A stretch of DNA of 64,000 bases from NCBI RefSeq assembly GCF_022539315.1, contig NC_066337.1, positions 1,674,001 to 1,738,000 of the forward strand, given 5' to 3'. The position numbers were made by a program, and so were the translations under genes. This document shows, in pieces, positions 32,612 to 45,100 of this stretch (position 1 is the first letter of the stretch; each line of letters opens with the position of its first letter). This DNA is from Serinus canaria. Taxonomy: Eukaryota; Chordata; Aves; Passeriformes; Fringillidae. A model generated the notes under the pieces. That model was not told the origin of the DNA and ran no database searches. It was given only the letters and a program-made list of their open reading frames with translations.

Positions 32612-35600
32612 TCACACTTTTCCTGCCTCCTGGAACTTCTTAAACAGGGGTTCATCAGCCCGCAGGGGGAAGGTCAGAGCCCGTTTCTGGTAGTACATGG
32701 AGTCCATGGCCAGGTTGTCGATGACATCAGACAGGAGATGGGCTCTCTCCACGGAGCTGCCTGGTGCATCATAGCCCAGGGCAGTGAAATGCACGTGCAG
32801 GTGGTGGTAGGAGGGCTGGTAGTGCAGGTAGATCCGCAGCTGGGAGCCCGGCACGCCGAAGCGCCTCACTATGGCCTCCTGCAGAGGGGAAACAGAGAGC
32901 TCAGCACTGGCAAAACCTTGGAATGGATGGGAAAGAGCATCTCTGGATGGCAGGAAAGGTGTAGAGAAAGGTAAAAGGGAGTTCAGCTTCCTCACAGCAA
33001 GGGAAAGGGGGAAGTTCCGAAGGACAGAACTCTTTCCCACCCTCCACTTCAGCCTCTGCAGGGACAGAGCAAGGCCTCCAGCTGCCCCAATTTTATCTCT
33101 CCATGATGGGATGTGCTATCCACCCCTATCATTTTCCCTTTCACCCTTATCACTCCAACTCATTGGAAAAGTAACAGGGATCCGTTACCAGCCAGTGTAA
33201 TTAAAGCTATGAACAGCAACAGCGAACTCCGGCACGCCGGCTCCGCTCGCTGCAATCCCCTGACTAATCTCTTAATTAATCTCCCACCTTCCCTAGTGCA
33301 ATTACTTTCCAAATTCTAACGCAGTGAAGGAAAGAGAAGCTACTGCACATCCATCTCCCAAACACACCCTGTGGAAAAACACATCAGCCAGTGAGAACAG
33401 GCAAGGGATTGGGACGGGGTTGTTAATATGAAGAGCTCACTGCTAACAGGAAGTATAAAGCATTCCTACAGCACCTGGATGTGGCATGATCTGGGGAAGG
33501 TGCTGATGGAGAGCAGGAGCCAGGCTGTCCGGGCAGAGAGGGCAACACTGCCCTGTTTCATGAGTCATTATCTCCTGAGGAGCAGCCCCCAGGCAGATGC
33601 TGTGCCAGAAAACCCAGGGCGTGCCTTTGCAGAGGCAGCCAAGCTCTCCCTGGCCAGGGCAGCAGCGTGGGACCAGGCTCACACTCACCTTCCCTTCCTG
33701 CAGGATGTTCCTCAGCAGTGGGAGGTGCTCAGCCGTGAGGTCCCTCAGAGACTTGATTTCGCGGCGGTGCACGAGGGCGATCAGGTACAGGTCATCCAGC
33801 TGCAGGGACACAGGGTGGGCATGGAGGGGACACACAGGGAGCACATGGAGGCAGCACTGCTTTGGGCCTGACACACTATTCACAGCTTCCCAGGCTATTA
33901 TATAGGGATCCTGGTGCCATTCAGGGACATTTGTGCTGCACAGGGATACTTGTGTTACACAGGGATATTTGTGCTGCACAGGGTTATTTCTGTTACACAG
34001 AGATATTTGTGCTGCATAGGGATATTTGTGTTACACAGGGATGTTTGTGCTGCACAGGGATCCTTGTGTCATACAGAGATATTTGTGCTGCACAGGGATA
34101 TTTGTGTTATAAAGGGATTCTTGTGTCATACCAGGATCCTTGTCTTCAACAACCACATGGGGGGCTGAATGTCCCAGTATGGGATGAGCTCAGCCACAAT
34201 CCCACTACACCTCAAAGCATCATTTCTGGTGAAACTGGGTTTTGTCCAGAAATGACCAGAAGAGAACAGCCTCATCCCAACCCATAAACAGAGGGATCAC
34301 AAATACTTTCTCAGCATTAGAGGCAGATGGAGTGACCAGCTCTCTCATGCTGGGAGTATTGCACTTGGTGCTGCCCTTCCCACCTGAGCACCTCAAAAAT
34401 GCTCTCTCTGTATAACTGGAGGCTGGAGTTGAGGTGCAGGGACCCACCCAAACATGTAGGGTCACTAAGCCCCTGCCAGCACCCCCATGCACAGCCCACA
34501 GCCTTCTTAGTGACAACTGATCTGCAGCACACTCAGGCAAGCATTTACAGTGAACCACTGTAGAAAGCCACAAGCCTACTGGAGAGAAGACAACAGTGAT
34601 GCTCTGGAGAGATGCACCTTAGGCTCCAGGCACTCCTCACACCTCAGGGAGAGCAAAGAAGCTTCCCCCAAGGTGCTCTGCAGCACTATGTTAATTTGTC
34701 CCAGTTCTGCCCTCCCCACTGCCCCGTTGGCCTTCCCTGCCCCTTTTACCCTTATAAGTTCATGTGTTCATGTCCTAGTGAGTTCTCCCTTTCCCATTAT
34801 GCCATTGGTTTGTGTAACCCTGTCCATCCACCCTGGCATCCCCTGTGTACTGCCCCTGAGCCCTCAGACCATTGGATCCCCGAGGCTCTCCTCTGCCCCC
34901 CTCTTTCCCCGGATTTATACCCTGGACCGTCCTTGTCTTTGGCCCCTGGATCCCTTCAGCATGTTAGAGCTCCATGCCCAGGGCCTCCCATGCCTTCCCC
35001 GCCGAGCTGCTGCATGTGTGGGTGTGTCTGTGTGGGAGAGAGCGGGAGAGAGCGGGAGAGAGCGGGAGAGAGCGGGAGAGAGCGGGAGAGAGCGGGAGAG
35101 AGCGGGAGAGAGCGGGAGAGAGCGGGAGAGAGCGGGAGAGAGCGGGAGAGAGCGGGAGAGAGCGGGAGAGAGCGGGAGAGAGCGGGAGAGAGCGGGAGAG
35201 AGCGGGAGAGAGCGGGAGAGAGCGGGAGAGAGCGTGTTGGTGCTCTTGCGGGTCCTGCCTTTGGTCTCAGGGAAGGTTGTGTCCACCACCACCACTGCAG
35301 ACCACAGCAAACTAGAGTGGCTAAAACTGAAACTGAAAACTTCCCCAGTGATAAGCTCACTACTTTTCCACTGTGCAAACAGCTGGCCACTTTTGAATCA
35401 CATCAGTTCTATAAACAATTTTCAAGGCCTAACTGGTCACTGTACAAACCCAGGGCAGCTAAATATGTCCCTTGAGCAGCTCTCAGACAAACCTTTGGCA
35501 TCCCCTGAAGCACTCAGCAAGTTCAATGTTTAATGTGACACAAAGGTGTGGATCATTCCACTTTAAAGAAAATAAAAATCCCAGTCTCCTCTAGCTCAGT

Positions 35601-36068
35601 TAGTGGCTTTGTAACATAAACAGTGGAAAGAAAAGGGTTTAGATAGTTGAGATCCAGCAGATCTCTTCAGGGCTGTGAGAAACCCAATGCAGGTCTTTGG
35701 AAATAGATGCTGGTCTCAGAGGGTGCTCACAGGACCCTTCACAAAGCTCTCGAAGCACAGAGCTGCTCCTGCACCCAGCCAGCACAGCCATGCTCAGGGT
35801 TACATTTGATTCCCATGCACAGCTCCAGAAAAAGACAGTGCATCAGCTTGTGCTCTTTGGCTCCAGGCTGGATGGTGAGAGGAAAGGCAAACAGCTCTTC
35901 TCCTTAGAACATCTGCATGTTGCTGTTTGAAACAAATAATCCTGTTGCTAAAAAGGCCTGGAATGATGTCATGCCAGGCATCGCTTCAGGCAACGCCTCA
36001 GGGCTCCTGCAGATTTAAAACCAACTCAAAAGTTGTGAAAGAAAAAAAACAGAAAAAAAAAAAAACCA

Positions 36069-36104
<36 letters not shown>

Positions 36105-39100
36105 AAAAAAAACAAACCAAAAACAAACCAAAAAAAAAACCCCACCACCCCAAAGAAAATCCCCCAAAACCCCCACCAGCCCAAGAAACCAATTCAAACC
36201 ATTATCAAGGTTGGGCAGCAGCACCAAGAAGGCTGAGACCAGCAGATTTCCCAGTGATAAAGGGAATTTTCCCCCCATCCAGTAGTCTGAAATAACTGCA
36301 GGTGAATTCATAGGATCTGTGGGCCAGGGACTAAAGGAGTGAGGCCACACTGCAGAAAGGACTTCTGAGGGAGAGTCCTGCTGGGAGCTGCATCTCACCT
36401 CCCTGATTTCATTCAGCAGCCTTGCCTGTCAGGTGAGATGTGGCAGAAGGAACCTTGTTCCCCGGCAGCCCCGGGGCTGTCAGGATCAGCTCTGGCTCAG
36501 TGCCACCCACAGCCAAGAAGAAATTCCTTGGCTCAGAGGCAACCTGGATGCTGTCTGCCTGCCTGGGAAGGAGATCAGCAGTCCAAAGGGCCCAGATAGC
36601 TCCAGGGATGACTGGGGTGCAGACAGCAGCCCAGCAGTTGTGGAGAAGTCCAGAAGATCCTGTTCAGCGCTCCAAGAGACAACAGAAACACGGGGAAACC
36701 TCCCCTAAGGACAAATCCTGCCACTGAGACACTCCCTGACCACGCCAGCTGGGAGATGTGGATGCAGCAGCTCTTTAGAGAAATCCAAACCACAAATTTT
36801 AGCCCAATCCTGATGTGAGTTGCCAAGCTTGGTTGCACACAAGGATATGTGCCAAGGTTTTGCTCACAGCAAGGAAAGGGTCAACATGCTGCATGTTTTT
36901 AAATATTGCTCCATTGGGAGGGCACTGAACAGGGCACATCCTACAAGCTGGACATGTATCCCCTGTGCTGCAAAATCTCACCAGGGAGAAGGGTGTGCTC
37001 TGGTGACCAAGTGGAAATTCGAGCTTAGCTGTCCCATCAGCTCTTGACAGGGGATTTTTGGAGTAAGTGATGTGCAAGGAATTCACAGGGAGCAGACACT
37101 GCCCTGCAGGGACTCCCCGAGACAGCTCAGCTCTGCACCACAAACAGCTGCTCCCTGCACAGACACACAGGATGGAGCTGCCCACCAGCAGCCTTCTGTT
37201 CCCATTTTTTTGAGTTTTAATTTTCATTTCTAAGCCTTAATCATACAGCAACTCTCCCCACATGCCCCCTGCAGAATCATATGAGGATCAGAAACACGAT
37301 GGGAACTTTTTTTGATGCCACCAACTTCAAGGGAGGGGTGTGTGTATGGAGTTTCACCTCCCCAAATTTAAAGCATAAAAGGGAGCCAGAACCCAAGAAA
37401 TAATTCTCAGTTTAGGATTACAGCCTGGTCTTAGAAATCACTTTCACCAAGTAGCTACTCCCACAAGGGGTAAAGCAGCTGCTCATCAGCCAAGAACCAT
37501 CTGTTTAACACTGTGGAGGAGAGTTAATTGCAGCAACCAAAGGACAACACAGCTGCCTGGTTTGCACCTCAAGTCAAGGTTTGAAAAAAAAAAAAAAAAA
37601 AAAACAACAAACCCCCCCAAAAAAACCAGACAAGTTCAGCAGAACAAATACACAGGTTTTGGTCTGAACACATCCTGACAACATTTGGGTTGATATGGAC
37701 AAGTGAAAGTAAACCTAATAAATACATCTCAGCAAGAGAGAACAGCCTGGGTCTGCAGCATTCCTAATCAGCTTGAGCTAAAAGGCCCTGGCAACGTCAT
37801 CACTAACAACAGTGTGCACAGAAACCCACTTAGACTCTCTCAGGGTGCTCTTAGTAGCCTGAAAGTGGACATTTCCTCTGGATTACCTTCAGACAGGCAG
37901 CATGAGAGGAGCAAACCAACCTGGTTTTGATTCCACTTTAAATCTGGAACCAGAACAAAGCCATTGGAAGGATCTGGGTTTTCATGGACGATTCGATCAG
38001 CCTCAGCTTTCTTCTCCAGGATATTATACACCCACTGAAAGAGAAATATGTGATTTAGAAGTCAGCAGATAATTAAAAAACAAAACCTCAGGTGCATTTA
38101 GCCCAGCTCATGGATTACTGCACATTCTCTGCAACTAGAATTCATTAAAAAAACCTGCCAATTTTATTTTAAATGACCAAATAATTTGTAATTAATTAGC
38201 CATAAAACACTTCATCAACCAATAAACTCCAGAATATTATGAGCACTTCAGTAAAAAGCAGTGGAACCCAACTCTTGTGGGGCTCAGCACACACTTCTTG
38301 CAGCACCATGGGGCTATTTACATCTTTTTTACCCCCCAAGCTGCAGCAAAATCTTTACAATCAGGTCTGGGAAGGGAACTCGGCTGATTTTGTTCCCTAT
38401 TCAAAAAGGAAGGAGCAGAGTTGGATGTGGCTCTGGCTGCTGGCAGTTCTCTGCAGGGATACGAAAGGCCTGTGTTTTTTTGGGCAATGGATGTCTCTTG
38501 GCTCCCTGGCTGATTAGAAAACAGCTCACCACTCTTCTTCTTCCATACTTAAGGTTCCAGCCTCCAGCCTGCCTGTAATCCCTGCTCTGGTTATCCCCCC
38601 GTGCTCCTCCTGCAAGGCAAAGCACCATTCAGAGAAGAGTTATGGAAATGGAAGACTCCAGGGATAAATGACAGAGTAAGACCAGAGAAAAGCTTCTTTG
38701 CTCTCCCTGGCTCCCAGCCTCAGCTCCAGCATCTTTCTTTACACTTCCAAAATGCATGTTATGCTCTAGCTAAAGCTTAGATTAAGTACTGGACTGGCAA
38801 GAGAGTCCTCAGCCAGGTCCCTGGAAGGTGGTAACACAAGGCAGCAGGAAATTGCTAAAGTCTGGAAGCTGAAAATGTTTGGAAACATAATTTTCCTCAC
38901 CAAATATAGGTCTGAAATATTCTGGCTGCCCCAGGTCGGTAGAGAAGGTGCAGCCAGTTTCACAAGCACACCAAATGAGCTGGGCTGGATTTCCCCCCAG
39001 ACACTTTGGGGGAAATCCATCAAGAGTTTCATTAATCTAATAAACACTTTGGATTGCTGGAAACTGACCTGAATACATCTGGAGAGAAAAAACTACTTCT

Positions 39101-42100
39101 CATTCCTAAATCCGGGATTTTTGGCTTAAATTGCTATCTTTTCTCCTTAGCATCATCTTAGAGATTAGATTCTTCAAGTGATTCTAAAAAGCATGGCACA
39201 AGCTCACTCTGATCCATAACCCTGGGAGGGAACTTCAGAGGGAAGCTCAGTAGAAAATGGACATTTGCCTTTTGTTGGGATTTTTAAGCCTGCTCTGATC
39301 ACAAGTGCCAAGCTATCAGTGCCCTAAATAAGTTCACTGATCAGATGAGCTGAATTTTAAACCCAAGGCTGCCTCGTGATGGGCAGGTCCTTGGCTGACT
39401 GCTCCTGCTGCTCCCAGCACAAGCTTAGCAAGCAGAACACATGTCCAGAGACTGGCACCACAATAAAACCATTATCCTGAAAGCACCCACACTTTGTATC
39501 TTCCAGCAGGAAACACAGCTGCCTCTGTAGTCCCCTGGTATTTCTGTCACCCCTCACATTTCCCCTTCCACTTGGCAAAACCAGTTGGATAAAGACAAGG
39601 AACAGCATTATTAAATGCCAGAGGTCAAGGAACAATCATGATTTCTCAGCAGATGCTCCTGATGGTCACCAGGAACGTGTTTCCATGTAGTGAAACCAGC
39701 TCACAAGCACTTGGGGCAAGAGGCAGAGTGAGAGCTCAAGCAATTCCTGAAGGCAGCTGCTACACCAGGAAACATAACAAATTTGGGAGCAAAAGAAAAG
39801 AGAAAATATTCCATGAAGGCTGTGGCCTGGAAGAAACACACACTTGCCTCTCTCCAGCTAATAAATGCTGCAGTTTAAGGCAGCAGGAAAGATGGGGGAA
39901 GGTGGTGGTGGGGGGGCGGAATCCAAGGCTCCTGGTTAGTTTTGGGGAGTTATTTTTAATGGAGAGCCTCAGCAGCCCCTGGATTTGGTTTATTCCCCCT
40001 TCTGCAAAGGCTGGCATGAATTGATCCCTACAGACTTGTATTCCTTTGGTCACTAAAGAAGAAACAGGGAGATGAACAGTCAAAAAGTAAAAAAGCTGGG
40101 GCTGCCTGGGGCAAGTAGCACACTAAAAGTAACAGTTTCACCACATGAAATATGGACGGAGGGGCTAAATGACAGGAGGAGTGAGTTGTGATGCAGGAAT
40201 CCAAGCACATTCTGTGCCTTTCCATTTCCACAACAACCAAGAGACTCCTAAGAAGCCCAGTGAACAGCACCAATGCCCAGGAAGCCAACCTTGGAAAGGA
40301 GAAAAAAACTTAGAGCTTCTCCAGAAACTTGAGGAAAGGCAATTTGAAGTCCAGCTCCAAAGCAAACATTTTTCTTCAAAGATGGAACAGGATGTCCCAG
40401 CCAACCAAATAAGAGGTGACAGCATTACAGAGCTGACAACACAACCAACAGGGAGATGGGGCAGAACATTCCTGGCTCTCCAGCCGGGGCTTCAGAGAAG
40501 CGTTCTGACAGCAGTGCTTTGACAGAGGAGACCAAAGACATCTGTGTCTGCAGGAGAGGGCATGGTACCCATACCTGGATGCTGAAGCTCTGGGACTGGA
40601 TGAAGGGCAGGGTTATGTTCTTGTAATCCTCCCAGGTCTCACGGATGAGGTGCACTTCCTGGCGGAGATATTTCTGGATGTGTTTCTCCGTGGCAGGGTA
40701 CACCACTGTGGCTTTGATCTCTAGGAACAAACACAATCACTGAGTTACCAACCACATTGCTTCCTTCAGTCCCCAACAAATCTGTTTTCCCTTCCAAAAA
40801 ATGCCACACTAAGACATTCTGAAGAGAGGGTGAGGGAGAATGGACATGGAAAACAAACAAGTGCTTTAACCTTCTGCACTGCTGCTGCTTTTCTGAAGAA
40901 AGAGAAAGCCAAGGCCACAACCAGGGCATGTCTTTCCAGTTCAGGTGGAGGAGATTGCTGTCTGAGTTTTTCCACACTCTCTCTTTCACACCTATTAGCA
41001 ACATCGGGGCAGAGGAGGGGCTCCCAGGGCAGTGTTTATGAGCAATCAACAACCAGGACAGAAACACCACCCTGGGGACAGAGACACGTCTTCTTCATAC
41101 TTAAATTCAAAGTTCACAGGACACACCCAGCAACTTCATCCAGCCACAAACCAAGACGAACTCCCAGGAGTAGCTTCTTCCCAGAGCTCAGTCAGAGTGC
41201 TTGGCCTCAAGCCCCAAGTACAGGAGGCAAAGAAGTCAAGGGCACAGGGACAGATCCAGAGCAAGCAAAATGAGCTGATAGGTCAACACAGCTCAGGATG
41301 AGCCAAAGGAAGAGGGTTGAGTGACCCTCTGCCCACAAAAAGCATTTCGGTATTTACCCTGGCAAAAAGAAGACATTTTCTGTTTGCCTCAAGACTGGAA
41401 CTTTGCTGTGTAATTTCTGTGCCATTGAACAGGATGCAAGTGCTTACCTTGTCCACCTGGCAGCTGTGATGTCGGCAGCAGCACATCCTAGCCACAGGGC
41501 CAAAACACACAGAAAACATCCGTCTTTGGCCAAGATTGGATGTGTGATACGGAGCCTGCCACAGCTCCAAGGTGCTCCAAGGGCACAGGAGTGTCTCTGC
41601 CTTCCCAGCTGACAAAGCTGCTATAAACTTCAGTGCATGAAGGAGAAAAGCCCCATGAGCCTGAGCAAACCCCAGGCAGACTAGACTGAGGCGAGTGACT
41701 GGGGCACTGTGAACACTGCAGTCTGTGCCCAGGGTCTGCCACACAAAACCACAGGCTGGACACACAGCAGGGCACCAAAGCTGTGCTTCACTCCTGAAGT
41801 ACGTACACAGGCTAGCTAGACACTGAATATAAACACCTATTTGTTCCCAGAGCCAGGATTTAGGATGGTTTGAGTCTTTTTTAGTTTTCTGCTTTCTGTT
41901 TTTTTTAAGGTCAGCACTGTACAATCTGAGAGACTCTGCCTTTTCATTCCATGCCAAACCCAGCTTAATGAAATCCACAGGAAAATGCTGGTAACATGAA
42001 ATATGAAAATGCAAACCACAAGGGCAGTCTGGTCTGATTCCCACCATACACATGTTCAAACAAGGTTGTTTTCCAGGACTCAATTAGCACTTCTAGCAGG

Positions 42101-45100
42101 ATGATGTAATACCAAAGAAAAAAAGACAAGGCTGTAGCTCTCCTCGCTTAAAAAGATCAGCAAAGCACTGGGGAGAAAACAAAAGAGGCAAAAGATAAAA
42201 TACCACAGCCAGCCTCAGGCTGAAACTTTCAAAATTTGATTTTATACCCCAAAAATAGAGCAAGATCTGCAGCAAAAGCCCCTCAGTGCTGGGTGGTGAT
42301 AACCACAGTGCGTGGAGGTGCAGGGGACCCATAATGGCTTCCCTGGCACCTCCCCAACTTGGGGGTGGCTGCTCATGGTGGGGAGAGAGATCAGGGTGCT
42401 TTAAATGAGAGATCATAGAACTCCTTAATGTGCAGCTGCAGCTGAGCAGATGTTTGGAAGAAAAGGCAGGGGAAAGCTGTGGTTCACTTATGACTATTTC
42501 CCTTCTAAAGGTCTCATCAACCCCAAAATGCCCCAGCGATGCTAATTAGCATCAATCAGTGCAGCCAGAGAGGCTGTTTGATACCTGCTCAGAGCCTGAC
42601 AGTCCTTAGGAGCTGCACACAGGATGCCAAGTCACAGCTGAGCCCAGGCTCGGCTGCAGGAAACATCCACAGCAAGACCAGGCTTGCCCCAAAATCTTCC
42701 CAGTACTGGCACTCGGCCACACTCCGGTTTCCAAGTCTGCTCCTGGCAGGCTCCATGTGCACCGGAGCAGCACGTAGGCCGTGGGGCACCCAAAACCTGC
42801 CCTGGCCTGGAAGCGGGGGTAGGGAACCGCTGGACACGTGATGTGGGTTTCTAAGCTGGCTGAAGCACCAGGGATTGTCTCTGCTCACATCTGACTCACA
42901 TCAGCCAGCCTGTTCCTGAACACCGGCCCGGGGCCACCACAGAGCATCTGTGGTTTATTCTGGAAGACAGGACTGACCATCAACTAACTGGAGGTTATAA
43001 AAAGCCAGGAGGTTTAATTGAAGGAACCTGGATGAGCAGGAGGCAGAGAACGACTGCCCAGGCTGGTAACTCTACGACAGGCACTTGAGAGGATCACCAC
43101 AGTGCTGGGAAACTGCCCAGGAGAAAAGGAGGCTCAGATTGACCAGGCACACACTTCTCCCCTCTCCTGCTAAAAACAAGAGAGGAAAACACAACCCAAG
43201 ACAAAAGGAAAATCAGAACACCATTTGGGGAATTTAAGGAAAAACCTGGAGCTGTCTGGAGGCAGCTGCTGTCAGGAGGAGAGGACAAAATATGAGCAGA
43301 GAGAGCTCGTGCAGTAGGAAAGGGCACACCAAGCTCACTAATGATCTGTACTTGGGGCTCATCCCCTTCTGTGCCACACTGTCCCCAGGCTCTGCCAAAA
43401 CCCCACTCCAGCTCAGCACATCAGTGAGGAGAGGCCTCACACTCTCTTCTCCCACCCCACTGCAGCATTAACACCGACTACCAGCCTGTTTTAGACAGAT
43501 GTAACCCTTCCAAGGAGCCAGGAGAAGTACACGGGATAGGCACAACCTATATCTCCTTTTGGCCAGGGGTGTTTTTTCCTCTCTTTGCTAGCAGGAAGCA
43601 GAGCTTTCATTTATAAGCTCCCCAATCAACCTCACCATCAGGTGCAGGAAGGTGCCAAGGCTGGGGAACAACAGGCAAGTCAGCATTTGAGCTCTTGCAG
43701 GTCTTTTTTTCCTCTTTCCTGCTACACCGAGCTCTGAGCTCTCTTCTCACTATCAGGTGGGATTACAGCGCCTTGGATGCAGCCCTAACCAAATACATAA
43801 TGCCCTAAGTAAATATATAACACAAAACCTCTCCCTCTGCATGAACAGCCTCTATTTGGGTTTATGGTCACACAGGAACACCGGATTCCAACCCAGCCCC
43901 AGCCAGGTGCGCCCACGGCTTTGTCCCAGACAGCTGGGGCACTCTTAAGTGAATGAATTAAAGCTGCAAAGGATAAAGCTTGCATAAGAGCTCACAGTTT
44001 CCAAGGCTAGCACATGCCAGGGCAAGCCAAGCATACTGTCAGGGACTCAGTTAAGGCAACCTGGCCCCTGGGGCTCACACCAGGACTTGGGGGGCTCAGG
44101 GAACTTTAGCTAAAACAGGCACTGCAAAGAGGAAAGTTGCAGTTTACCACCTCTGCAAAACACAGAGCAAAGCACAGTGACACCCCCCACTATCCTCCAA
44201 ACCACCCCTCATGCTCCCATGGCTTCAGGCTGGAGCTTTTTATTTTAAGTGTAAATGCAAGAAGTTTCCTTGGCTGGGCAAACCCCAGAGGCAGCCAAAG
44301 CATGGAGACGCAGGAAGAACCAGCCTTCCCACTTCAGCTCCTGCAAGTCTCTCCAGCTCCTCACTGCCCAAAACCAGACTCTTTTTAGGATGTGGATTAC
44401 TTCCTGCATGACTGAAAACTTTCCTTCCACGCTCTCCCATTTTTCCCACAATTTCTCCACCCCATGTTGGAGCAATGGAGCCAGAGCTTCTCCTATTGTG
44501 CTTGTTTTAAGATGTTTTTATCTTAAGATAAAAAGATAAGAAGCCTGTAGCCAGGGAGTAAAGACTCCTTAGAGGACTGATAAGAGCCCTTAAATCACCA
44601 GCACAGCTCTGGAGAAACACAGTCCCACAGCAGCCAGGCACGAAGAGGCTGCTTTTTGCCACAAACATCAAGCTCTCCTTGGCAAATGGGTGTGAGGAAA
44701 TAGATGTTATCAGGCAACATGCACATTGAACCATCTGGCTTTTACAATCCAACCTTTGGTAGTCAGAAAATGTTTCTCCTTCTGTGAAATCAGCCCTTGC
44801 TCTCCCTGCAGGGGAAAGCCAAGGCTGGGGGTTCTTCTCACATCTAGGCTTAAGCTGCCTCTTAAGTCAAGGCAACATCCAGAAAGTGGCCTTAAAACAA
44901 GATGCACGTGCCTGCCTTTGGTAGCAGCACAGTCACATCAGCTCTGATACACTACTCCTCACAAATTCACAAAGTCCCCTCTCCTCACTCCACAGGTTTG
45001 GGTTGCCCTTCAGACAAACTCTGACCATTACTGGCTTGTCTGCAAATGTTATTTCCCATTTTAGCCTTGACACGTGCAGTAAAATCAGTGAGATGAGCAA

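Larger units (their letters stand above)
33800..37920 (-). other. DCPS: DCPS intron 4
   Basis: This intron separates the exons at 37921-38034 and 33689-33799. It contains the 19-bp repeat (33.9-34.1 kb), the 10-bp repeat (35.0-35.2 kb), an LTR-like region around the latter, an A-rich tract (36.04-36.15 kb) and A20 at about 37587. No coding potential is seen outside repeat-driven frames. Confidence 0.8.

Noticed and set aside
34550..35533. 327- and 287-codon open frames over the 35.1-kb repeat
   Set aside because: Driven by the 10-bp array, with flanking sequence unrelated to any protein family I recognise. They lie antisense to DCPS inside an intron.
36043..36150. The A-rich tract as the tail of a processed pseudogene
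   Set aside because: No intronless gene copy or target duplication was recognised beside it.
41283..42083. A 266-codon minus-strand open frame in DCPS intron 2
   Set aside because: No domain, repeat or signal is recognised, its composition looks random, and no CpG island or splice context is present. Chance open frame is the simplest reading.
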